From Nitrososphaerota archaeon (GTDB lineage Archaea > Thermoproteota > Nitrososphaeria > Nitrososphaerales > Gagatemarchaeaceae), in the NCBI GenBank assembly GCA_027886975.1, contig JAPCJK010000003.1, forward strand, positions 1-49,000: DNA of 49,000 nucleotides. The letters are read 5' to 3'. Below the pieces are notes generated by a model that saw nothing but the letters and a program-made list of their open reading frames with translations, searched no databases and was not told where the DNA came from. This document shows positions 42,524-48,933 of this stretch, piece after piece; the stretch's first letter is position 1; every line of letters begins with the position of its first letter. A program made the position numbers and the translations under genes.

Positions 42524-43603
42524 ATGGTATTTGGAAAGAAGGCGGACCCAGTCCCTGCCTCCGGAGGGAGCGTACTGGGGTCAACCACAATCGCCTGGGA
42601 CGACCAGTTCAAGCTGGGGAGCGTACTCTGGAGGGTCCCGCGGAACATCAGACTGAACGACAACATCGTCGTCAGGGAAGACGAGACGGCGGTCTTCTAC
42701 AGGGATGGAAAGGTGCTGACGTACTTTGACCAGCCCAACAGGTATGCGCTGACTGACATCAACGCACCCATCGTAAGTGGGCTGTTGAAGTTCTTCACCG
42801 GAGTGCAGCAGGAAGCGGAAGTCTTCTACATACCGAAGAGGTACCTAGACGGCAAGTTCGGGAGCACCGAGCCCTACTCGTTCACAGACCCGACCTTCGG
42901 GATCGTCAACCTGAGGGTATTCGGGGAATACAGGTGGAAGATTTCGTCCCCCGAGCTATTCATCAACCAGTTCGTCGGTACCTTCGGCGCTGAGACCTCG
43001 GACGACGTGGAGAGCAGACTGAAGGAGCAGTTGGTCATCCTCCTCTACAACGCGCTGGGGAAGATGAAAGCGCAGGGGCTCAAGGTGACAGACCTGGCGG
43101 CCAATCTTACCAACATCGAACAGGAGGTGCTGGCCACCAGCCCGGACCATTTGGGGCAGTACGGCATCGAGATTAACAAGATTTCAGGGCTGACCATCAG
43201 CCTCCCCGACGAGGTGCAACAGGCGATCGACACCAGGTCGGAGATGCAGGTGTTAGGGGTCAACTACATGCAATTCCAGACAGGGAAGGCCATTGACGAC
43301 GCCGCGAAGAACCCGTCGGGAGGTGCTGGTGTGACAGCGGGCCTGGGGGCAGGTCTGGGTGTGGGGTATGCTATCGGTGGTCAGATGGCTCAGGGCATGG
43401 GCCAGGTCACTCAAACAAGAAGCTGTCCGAATTGCGGTTCCCTCATCCCCGCAGCATCCAAGTTCTGTCCGAACTGCGGCGCCACGATGCCTGAGCCCTC
43501 TGGACCGCCAACGCCTGCGGGAGGGAGCAAGTTCTGTCCCAACTGTGGAAGTCCGGTCACGGCCGGGATCAAGTTCTGCAACAACTGCGGCACAAAGCTG
43601 TAG
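42524..43603 (+). CDS. SPFH/Band-7 domain protein with C-terminal zinc ribbons
   Basis: 359 residues. Residues about 20-255 form an SPFH-type domain (VVREDETAVFYRDGKVLTYF, LRVFGEYRWKISSPELFINQ, TSPDHLGQYGIEINKISGLT), like bacterial YdjI. A glycine-rich hydrophobic stretch (GLGAGLGVGYAIGG, about 283-296) could touch a membrane, then four CxxC knuckles (CPNCGS, CPNCGA, CPNCGS, CNNCGT) build two zinc ribbons. ATG start; the stop abuts the GTG of the third gene. Confidence 0.85.
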   Translation: MVFGKKADPVPASGGSVLGSTTIAWDDQFKLGSVLWRVPRNIRLNDNIVVREDETAVFYRDGKVLTYFDQPNRYALTDINAPIVSGLLKFFTGVQQEAEVFYIPKRYLDGKFGSTEPYSFTDPTFGIVNLRVFGEYRWKISSPELFINQFVGTFGAETSDDVESRLKEQLVILLYNALGKMKAQGLKVTDLAANLTNIEQEVLATSPDHLGQYGIEINKISGLTISLPDEVQQAIDTRSEMQVLGVNYMQFQTGKAIDDAAKNPSGGAGVTAGLGAGLGVGYAIGGQMAQGMGQVTQTRSCPNCGSLIPAASKFCPNCGATMPEPSGPPTPAGGSKFCPNCGSPVTAGIKFCNNCGTKL

Positions 43604-44626
43604 GTGATTGATGTGTTCTGCCCGAAGTGCGGCACCCAGCTTCCTGACGATGCAGGATTCTGCTTCAAATGCGGAGCCAGGATAGGCCTCCTTTCTGGTC
43701 AAGGACAACCTGTGACAAGCACTCAGCAAGTCATCGCCCCGTCCGGCGCCGCCACCCTGAAGTGTCCCAGCTGCGGGGCCCCGATATCTCCGCAATTCGG
43801 CGAGATGTTGGTCACGTGCGCCTACTGCGGGAGCAGTGTTTCGCTGGGGAACGATGGGTGGAAGAGCATAAACAAGCACACGATGCTGCCTTTGAAGTTC
43901 TCTCAGCAGGACGACGTACTGAAGGCTGTGCACGGGATGATGGACATAGGCCTCCTTCACAGGCACCTTCAGGAGTCTTCGACACTGGAGGAGGCGAATC
44001 TGGCCTTGGTCCCTTACTGGCTGATCCCGGTCTCGGCGAGGACATCCCTCGTAGCGGTAGACATGGCAGCCGAGGCGGGGCAGCTTGCTACCACGGCCGC
44101 ACCCGCGGGAATCTGGGGGGGTGATAGGGGGGGTGGGTGGGGGGGGTTCGGTGGCGGAGGACTCGCGGGGGGCGTCCTACTCGGGACGATGATGGGCGGG
44201 GGAGGATTCGCGGGCGGTCAGGGGAACAGAAGGGCATACCAGATGGACAACGACTACAACTTCCCCATCGTGGCTCTCAAGGCCCTGACCGAATACCAGC
44301 CCAAGGACTATCAGTTCAGCCTGGATGGGAGGGTGATCTTCGACGAGACGAAAGTGAAGGGGATGAAGGCCCTCAACGGGGACGTGGGTGAGGATGTGGC
44401 GAAATCGCAGGCGAAGACCCTCGTGGACCAGCTCCAGTCGAATAAGGCCCACGCAGCCCACCACATGGTACAACAGATTTCGACGGAATCGGACGTGGGG
44501 GAGGCGGAGCTCCTTCATGCGCCCGTCTGGTTCGTGAGGTACGACCACAAGAACGGCAAGATAGTCCTCGTCGTCGACGGGAACTCAGGCGGACTGATCA
44601 ACAGCATCGGGCTCCAGAAGCCGTAG
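43604..44626 (+). CDS. Double zinc-ribbon protein with glycine-rich segment, third gene of the cassette
   Basis: 340 residues. Two zinc ribbons at the N-terminus (CPKCG/CFKCG near 6-25, CPSCG/CAYCG near 54-75), an alpha/beta region (PLKFSQQDDVLKAVHGMMDI), a glycine-rich stretch (about 170-208; GGGWGGFGGGG, then LAGGVLLGTMMGGGGFAGG) and a C-terminal domain ending WFVRYDHKNGKIVLVVDGNS. Layout resembles bacterial YdjG-type partners of SPFH proteins. The glycine codons create a strong guanine run in DNA. Confidence 0.75.
   Translation: MIDVFCPKCGTQLPDDAGFCFKCGARIGLLSGQGQPVTSTQQVIAPSGAATLKCPSCGAPISPQFGEMLVTCAYCGSSVSLGNDGWKSINKHTMLPLKFSQQDDVLKAVHGMMDIGLLHRHLQESSTLEEANLALVPYWLIPVSARTSLVAVDMAAEAGQLATTAAPAGIWGGDRGGGWGGFGGGGLAGGVLLGTMMGGGGFAGGQGNRRAYQMDNDYNFPIVALKALTEYQPKDYQFSLDGRVIFDETKVKGMKALNGDVGEDVAKSQAKTLVDQLQSNKAHAAHHMVQQISTESDVGEAELLHAPVWFVRYDHKNGKIVLVVDGNSGGLINSIGLQKP
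44115..44146 (+). other. G-quadruplex-prone guanine tract
   Basis: Four guanine runs of 7, 7, 3 and 8 bases with loops of 5, 1 and 1 lie in the coding strand of the third cassette gene, in the glycine-rich stretch. Both DNA and mRNA could fold. Confidence 0.7.
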
Positions 44627-44668
44627 CCAACCCAGAAATACCAACTTCACTCAGAGGCGGCCGTGGCC

Positions 44669-44884
44669 ATGAGTACGCAGGGAGTCCCGGTGGTGGTGCC
44701 CCACGACGTCTGGCAGCACATGATGGAGGTCAGGGCCCAGCTCGACTCGGAGTGCCCTGGCGCCCCAACCCCGATAGAGGAGTTGCTCAGAGAAGTCTTC
44801 AGTCACTACACGCGGTGCGAAACGGCAGTAGGGGAGGCTGATGAGTTCTGCAAGCGGGCCCAGGCATGGAAGAAGACGGGCTGA
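44669..44884 (+). CDS. Hypothetical small protein
   Basis: 71 residues. VPVVVPHDVWQHMMEVRAQL then a helix (PIEELLREVFSHYTRCETAV) resemble a short dimerising domain with no clear DNA-binding motif. ATG 44669 preferred to GTG 44663. On the same strand between the cassette and the hydrolase gene. Confidence 0.55.
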   Translation: MSTQGVPVVVPHDVWQHMMEVRAQLDSECPGAPTPIEELLREVFSHYTRCETAVGEADEFCKRAQAWKKTG

Positions 44885-44920
44885 GAAAGGGAGAATAGCA
44901 GCCGAAGCTGGGGATTGGAC

Positions 44921-45787
44921 ATGTCAAAGGTCGATGTGGGAGGGGTCAGCCTGTACTACGAGGAGTCGGGCAGTGGACAGCCGGTCGTCTTCGTTCACGG
45001 AATTCCGACGGACTGCAGGGCCTGGGGAGCGCAGGTTGAACAGTTCTCGAAAGGAAGGAGGATGCTCGCGGTCAGCAGGAGGTACGCTGCCCCGAACGTG
45101 AGGGAAGGCGACGTGTCAGATTCCACTGTTCAGAACAATGCCGCTGACCTGAAGGTGTTCATTGAGAAGGTTGCTGGAGGTCCGGCGGACTTGGTTGGCC
45201 ATTCTTATGGCGGGTTCATTTCCGCGTTCCTGGCGGCTGACCACCCGGACCTGGTGCGAAACTTGGTGCTCGTTGAGCCTGCAATCTCGACCCTGCTTGT
45301 TGCCGACCAGACGAGCAGCGCCCAAGCGCTTGGGCTCCTGTTCAGAAGCCCTTCCGTGGCTCTCGCCGCTAGACGGTTCCAGACCGGAAGCCTGGGACCT
45401 TCTTTGAAGGCTCTTGATGAAGGACAGGCCGAGAAGGCGGTGGAACTCAATGTGGACGGCGTGCAGGACTCGAAGGGCGCGTTTCGACGACTCTCCGAGG
45501 GTGCGAGGAAGATGATGCTCGACAACTCAAGGACCATTGCTGAGCTGAGGACGAAGTTCCCAAGATTTGCGGCCAACGAGGCGGGAAGGATTTCCTCCCC
45601 GACCTTGGTGGTCAACGGAGAGGAGAGCGCTCTTTGGCTGAGGAGGATAGGAGAGCTTACGGCGAAGGCGGTTCCGAAGGCCCGACGGGTCACTGTTCCC
45701 GGGGCGAGGCATTTTCCTCACATGGAGAACCCGGAGTTCTTCAACTCAAGCGTACTAGGTTTCCTGGAAGGGAAAGGGAAGCAATGA
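44921..45787 (+). CDS. Alpha/beta hydrolase
   Basis: 288 residues. Oxyanion region PVVFVHGIPTDCRAWG near 24, nucleophile elbow GHSYGG near 92 (Ser), and a late His in GARHFPHMENPEFF near 265; acid probably in VVNGEES near 230. Esterase or related enzyme. ATG 44921 preferred to TTG 44915. Stop overlaps the next ATG (ATGA). Confidence 0.85.
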   Translation: MSKVDVGGVSLYYEESGSGQPVVFVHGIPTDCRAWGAQVEQFSKGRRMLAVSRRYAAPNVREGDVSDSTVQNNAADLKVFIEKVAGGPADLVGHSYGGFISAFLAADHPDLVRNLVLVEPAISTLLVADQTSSAQALGLLFRSPSVALAARRFQTGSLGPSLKALDEGQAEKAVELNVDGVQDSKGAFRRLSEGARKMMLDNSRTIAELRTKFPRFAANEAGRISSPTLVVNGEESALWLRRIGELTAKAVPKARRVTVPGARHFPHMENPEFFNSSVLGFLEGKGKQ

Positions 45788-46182
45788 AGTTCGAGGTGAT
45801 CAAACAGGTCGCAATTATCGACGCGAGTCCTGTTGAGGTTTACGAGGCCTACGTCGACCCGAAGAAGCACGCGGCGTTCACGGGGGACTCGGCGACTGGA
45901 ACGGCCAAGGTGGGGGGAAAGTTCGCCGCAGGGAACGGCTACATTTCAGCAAAGTACCTCGAGCTGGAGAAGGGGAAGAGGATCTTGCATGAATGGACCA
46001 CCACCGAGTGGCCAAAGGGCTATCCTCCGTCCTTGGTCGAATTGATTCTGAAACCCAAAGGCAAGAAGACCGAACTGACGATGATTCACTCGAAGGTCCC
46101 GGCCGAGCAGGCCGCGGACTACGACCAGGGGTGGCGTGATTATTACTGGGAACCGATGAAGAAATACTTCAAGAAGAGCTAG
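45784..46182 (+). CDS. SRPBCC/AHSA1-like ligand-binding protein
   Basis: 132 residues in the START/AHSA1 pattern: DASPVEVYEAYVDPKKHAAF near 13, ILHEWTTTEWPKGYPPSLVE near 67, and the long C-terminal helix ending WEPMKKYFKK. Hydrophobic-cavity binding proteins of this type often accompany enzymes; here it is coupled to the hydrolase by an ATGA overlap. Confidence 0.82.
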   Translation: MKFEVIKQVAIIDASPVEVYEAYVDPKKHAAFTGDSATGTAKVGGKFAAGNGYISAKYLELEKGKRILHEWTTTEWPKGYPPSLVELILKPKGKKTELTMIHSKVPAEQAADYDQGWRDYYWEPMKKYFKKS

Positions 46183-46192
46183 AGTTCCGTTG

Positions 46193-46645
46193 TCACGGAG
46201 TCGGAGGAGGCGCAGGCTGTGACGTCGGAGCCGATTGCATTCCCATCCCTTTCCCGAAATATGCCTTCACGTGAGGCTTCCAAAGGTACCAAAGCAGGAG
46301 ACCGTAGATGACCAGGGAGACGATGCTGCCCAATGATCCTCCGGCCAGAGAAAGGAGGCTGGACAGAGCTCCGAGAGCATAGAGTACGATTGCGAGTATC
46401 CACGCCCATTCTTTTCCCGTCCACATCCCCCAGCCGAGCAGAAGACCGAGAAGGCCAATGATGATGACTGCGACTCCGGCCACGACCACGAAGCCTGAGA
46501 CGAAGCCGTAGCCGAACTGTGAGAGCAGCCCGGACCCGCCCAAGGCAACAACGAAGAGTCCCACGAAGAACGCGAGGACCCCGCCGACGAAGTCAAGAAT
46601 CGCTAGAATCGTTACACCGGTCGGCCGGGAAGGTTTCGGCATCAT
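46193..46645 (-). CDS. Four-helix membrane protein
   Basis: 150 residues: four hydrophobic helices (about 8-35, 45-70, 80-97, 103-122) and a proline/serine-rich cytosolic or outer tail (SAPTSQPAPPPTP). TGVTILAILDFVGGVLAFFV at the start is common in small archaeal and bacterial membrane proteins of unknown role. Confidence 0.65.
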   Translation of the reverse strand: MMPKPSRPTGVTILAILDFVGGVLAFFVGLFVVALGGSGLLSQFGYGFVSGFVVVAGVAVIIIGLLGLLLGWGMWTGKEWAWILAIVLYALGALSSLLSLAGGSLGSIVSLVIYGLLLWYLWKPHVKAYFGKGMGMQSAPTSQPAPPPTP

Positions 46646-46702
46646 CGCAGATGAGACGGCAAAGAAGCTAGATAAGGGTAATCTGCTCTCCTCTCTGTCG
46701 AA

Positions 46703-46885
46703 TTGCCCAAGTGCCCGAAGTGTGGGAAGGAGAACAGTTCGCCTGCAAGGGAATGGGTCGGTGGGGCCAAGACGACCAAACCGATGAAGGTCCGAAGGTT
46801 CGTCTGCTCGTCTTGTGGGACCAGCTATGCGGTTTGGGTGGACTCGAAGACCGGGGCAGAGAAAATCATGACGCGAAAGGGCTAA
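46703..46885 (+). CDS. 60-residue zinc-ribbon protein
   Basis: CPKCG (4-8) and CSSCG (35-39) form one ribbon; the connecting loop is basic (AKTTKPMKVRRF), suitable for nucleic-acid contact. TTG start 30 bases after GATAAGGG. Overlaps the convergent zinc-ribbon gene by 4 bases. Confidence 0.7.
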   Translation: MPKCPKCGKENSSPAREWVGGAKTTKPMKVRRFVCSSCGTSYAVWVDSKTGAEKIMTRKG

Positions 46886-47079
46886 CCTTGGGTTAGCCGG
46901 CCGAACTCAAAACCGCATTTCAGGCAGACCCTCTTCCCGGGAGCATCGGTGACCACCTGTCGGGTACCGCACCTCGGGCACTCGATGGTCATGTTGGCGG
47001 GTCTGATCGAACCCGAGTGCTCTGAGCGGACCTTCTCAATCGCATCCCTGTAAGCATCCTTCCGGTAGCCTGGCGCCAT
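46882..47079 (-). CDS. 65-residue zinc-ribbon protein
   Basis: An N-terminal helix (YRKDAYRDAIEKVRSEHSGS) precedes a ribbon made by CPRCG and CLKCG. ATG start. Convergent with the previous zinc-ribbon gene. No family recognised. Confidence 0.65.
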   Translation of the reverse strand: MAPGYRKDAYRDAIEKVRSEHSGSIRPANMTIECPRCGTRQVVTDAPGKRVCLKCGFEFGRLTQG

Positions 47080-47121
47080 GCTTCTCTAAGATAGGCCGGC
47101 GGCCCGGCAGAAAAGGTTGTC

Positions 47122-47403
47122 CTAGTTCACTTCTTCAAGGGTGAATGTGAATCGCGCGCCGGCGAATTCCCCAGTGCTCACCCTCTCCCAGGCGACCTTG
47201 TAGGTCTTGGTCACGTTGGCGCCGATGATGCTGATCTTAGTGGGTACATCGGCAAAGAGCTTCTCAACCTTCGCGGGGTCTTTTGTGAAGATCAGGCTCC
47301 TGCGTCGCTTCATGAGATACTTCACGGCCACGTTCTGGTGGGCGTGCCCTTCGACCTGGATCTTCTCTGTACCTATGTCTATGGTGAAAGCTCGCTTCGC
47401 CAA
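47122..47403 (-). CDS. 93-residue hypothetical protein
   Basis: Beta-rich small domain with a basic centre (AVKYLMKRRRSLIFTKDPAK), no cysteines or membrane helix. ATG start about 31 bases from a minus-strand TATTTACC. I recognise no family; the RRR cluster could contact RNA. Confidence 0.65.
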   Translation of the reverse strand: MAKRAFTIDIGTEKIQVEGHAHQNVAVKYLMKRRRSLIFTKDPAKVEKLFADVPTKISIIGANVTKTYKVAWERVSTGEFAGARFTFTLEEVN

Positions 47404-47469
47404 TTTCTGGCCTTCTGGGTTGCTGCAATTAGGTAAATAGCTTCGGGGTCAAGCGGAATATACAAGAAA

Positions 47470-47494
47470 CGTGAGGGCGTACCAAGCCCTCACG
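47470..47494. other. Nine-base-pair hairpin
   Basis: CGTGAGGGC and GCCCTCACG flank a seven-base loop (GTACCAA). It sits upstream of the 93-residue gene and just beyond the stop of a doubtful minus-strand frame, so it may be a terminator-like or regulatory structure. Confidence 0.45.
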
Positions 47495-47498
47495 CTCC

Positions 47499-47726
47499 TT
47501 AGCGGGCCCGAGAGATGTCCCTGGACAGGTCTCCCTGGCTTTGCTGGGAGTAGGGCGTTACCACTAGGTTGGGCTGCTCATAGGCGCCGCGGCCGAACAC
47601 TGAGAGGAGATGTCTCACAAGGTTAGACCTAGACAGGTCGACGATTTCGAGCTTGAGACCGAGCCTGCACGACAGTTTCTGCCCTTCTTCGATCGCGCGA
47701 AGAGGGAGGGTCCTACGGATGGGAAT
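47499..47726 (-). CDS. Possible small gene or remnant, start unresolved
   Basis: An open minus-strand frame of about 75 codons ends at TAA 47501-47499 and reads coding-like (KLEIVDLSRSNLVRHLLSVF then RGAYEQPNLVVTPYSQQSQG). No ATG, GTG or TTG precedes it within the gap, so either an atypical start (ATT 47726) or a frameshift from an upstream frame is needed. It overlaps the eroded start of the CGNR gene. Confidence 0.22.
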   Translation of the reverse strand: MPIRRTLPLRAIEEGQKLSCRLGLKLEIVDLSRSNLVRHLLSVFGRGAYEQPNLVVTPYSQQSQGDLSRDISRAR

Positions 47727-47749
47727 GGCGGAATGAGGTTTCCCCAGAC

Positions 47750-48235
47750 ATGATGTTGTACCCCATCGCGAGCTCGTCGGCGGGATTGCTGACCTCTGAA
47801 GACCTCGGAAGACTGCGCGAATGCGCGAACGAAGAAGAGGGGTGCGGATGGCTGTTTCTCGACTGCTCCAAGAGTCAGAGCTGGAGATGGTGCAGCATGG
47901 AAGGGTGCGGCAACAGGGTGAAGTTCAAGACCTACTACGACAGGCATCTGCGCGTTAAGCAAGCCTACCTGAATGCGGACCGAGCGCGGTTTATTAGCGG
48001 GGCTTCGTGTTTCACGTACGATTTGTCTGGAGCCAATCATTTGATCGACGCGGTCCTAGACTGCGTGCGCTGTGGTGGATTTCATCGTGTGTATGTGGAA
48101 CATCGCCACAGTAACGACAAGGTTGTCGAAATTGTTCATATCAAATATTGCCCAATCACCAAAGAGCCCTATGATGAGCATTCCTTTGAAGGTGGTAGGA
48201 TAATCTACGGGCGAGAAGTTAAGCCGACTTCTTAA
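47750..48235 (+). CDS. CGNR zinc-finger protein, apparently N-terminally truncated, with unusual C-terminus
   Basis: 161 residues. SSAGLLTSEDLGRLRECAN, GCGWLFLDCSKSQSWRWCSM and EGCGNR form the CGNR zinc finger of ABATE-CGNR regulators. Upstream codons in frame (YGWEWRNEVSPD) still match the end of the ABATE domain but have no start codon and meet a TGA at 47654, so the N-terminal domain seems lost. After residue 70 an AT-richer tail adds CVRC and YCP cysteines (VLDCVRCGGFHRVYVEHRHS) not usual for the family. The end overlaps the FKBP gene by 17 bases. May be a pseudogene or a repurposed fragment. Confidence 0.6.
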   Translation: MMLYPIASSSAGLLTSEDLGRLRECANEEEGCGWLFLDCSKSQSWRWCSMEGCGNRVKFKTYYDRHLRVKQAYLNADRARFISGASCFTYDLSGANHLIDAVLDCVRCGGFHRVYVEHRHSNDKVVEIVHIKYCPITKEPYDEHSFEGGRIIYGREVKPTS

Positions 48236-48554
48236 TATTGGTCACAAGGAGTTTGAACTGCAGAGTCTTCCCGGCCATCTGGTGCCTCCCGGTTCTGCCG
48301 TAGGCCTTCTCTGGAGGAAGGGTGATCTCCTTGGTCTCATTGACCTTCATTCCGACCAGGGCCTCCTCGAAGCCGCTGATGACTTGGTGTTTGCCCAAGA
48401 CGACCTGGAGGGGCTTGTAGTCCCTAGCTGGGTTGAACAATCCCGACTTCTCCGCCTCCGACTTCATGCTCGTGTCAAAGACCTTTCCTCCGGGGAATTT
48501 TCCTAGGTAATGTACTGACACCGTATCGCCGTTCTGCGCAGTGACTTCGCTCAA
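48219..48554 (-). CDS. FKBP-type peptidyl-prolyl isomerase
   Basis: 111 residues: VSVHYLGKFPGGKVFDTSMK near 12, FNPARDYKPLQVVLGKHQVI near 40, GFEEALVGMKVNETKEITLP near 61, and AYGRTGRHQMAGKTLQF. The usual chaperone insert of archaeal FKBPs is short or absent. TTG start, 27 bases from a minus-strand GATATAGACG. Confidence 0.9.
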   Translation of the reverse strand: MSEVTAQNGDTVSVHYLGKFPGGKVFDTSMKSEAEKSGLFNPARDYKPLQVVLGKHQVISGFEEALVGMKVNETKEITLPPEKAYGRTGRHQMAGKTLQFKLLVTNIKKSA

Positions 48555-48574
48555 GGATTATCCTGCCTGACTCC

Positions 48575-48585
48575 ACGTCTATATC
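48575..48585 (-). promoter_or_regulatory. TATA-like box of the FKBP gene
   Basis: Minus-strand CGATATAGACG centred about 27 bases before the TTG start. Confidence 0.5.
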
Positions 48586-48603
48586 GGTTACGCTGAAGGT
48601 TGG

Positions 48604-48620
48604 TAAACTCGGCGAGTTTA
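48604..48620. promoter_or_regulatory. Perfect palindrome upstream of the FKBP promoter
   Basis: TAAACTC and GAGTTTA flank GGC. It sits about 25 bases upstream of the TATA-like box, a position typical of archaeal activator sites. It may bind a dimeric regulator. Confidence 0.45.
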
Positions 48621-48761
48621 ATGGCAAAGCCGCCCCTCGCTGTCTTCGTCTGCTCGCGAGAGCGAAGATGTGGCATTTCTTCCACGCTCCGTTCGGGTGT
48701 CGACTCGCACTTGGGAGTTGAACCGCCCTAGGGCTTCGGCACACTTTCAGCTTTCGACTCC
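48621..48761. other. Intergenic region with hairpins
   Basis: No ORF with coding character. TCTTC (48643-48647) and GAAGA (48664-48668) enclose GCTC-GCGA-GAGC, making a stable stem-loop. No match to tRNA, 5S or SRP RNA could be built. Confidence 0.4.
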
Positions 48762-48929
48762 TCATCGTCCTACTTCGGTGCCAAGCATGACGCTCCACAC
48801 CTCCTTCGGTCGAAGAAGGGTCTCTACCCTCCTGCGTGCGTCCGCCTTCGTGCGTTTCAGCCCCCGCCTGCGCTTCTCCACCTTCCCGAGGCGTGGTCGT
48901 CGGACCACACCACGCTCTTGTGAGCACAA
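48762..48929 (-). CDS. Possible 55-residue basic protein
   Basis: TTG start 4 bases after the stop of the edge gene, TGA end. The product is very basic (LGKVEKRRRGLKRTKADARR then RVETLLRPKEVWSVM), and third codon positions are GC-rich as in neighbours. Could be a small RNA-binding protein; no family recognised. A GTG at 48908 is an alternative start. Confidence 0.35.
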   Translation of the reverse strand: MCSQERGVVRRPRLGKVEKRRRGLKRTKADARRRVETLLRPKEVWSVMLGTEVGR

Positions 48930-48933
48930 GGCT

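Noticed and set aside
47460-47610. Possible SRP RNA
   Set aside because: No GGAAG/AGCAG helix 8 motif on either strand; a coding-like frame and a simple hairpin explain it better.
47615-48040. 141-codon minus-strand frame opposite the CGNR gene
   Set aside because: The plus strand carries an unmistakable CGNR zinc finger over the same bases, and this frame has no motif.
48475-48927. 150-codon minus-strand frame over the FKBP promoter
   Set aside because: It runs into the FKBP gene in another frame and is composed of arginine/serine-rich filler; the 55-codon frame at 48762 is more coding-like.
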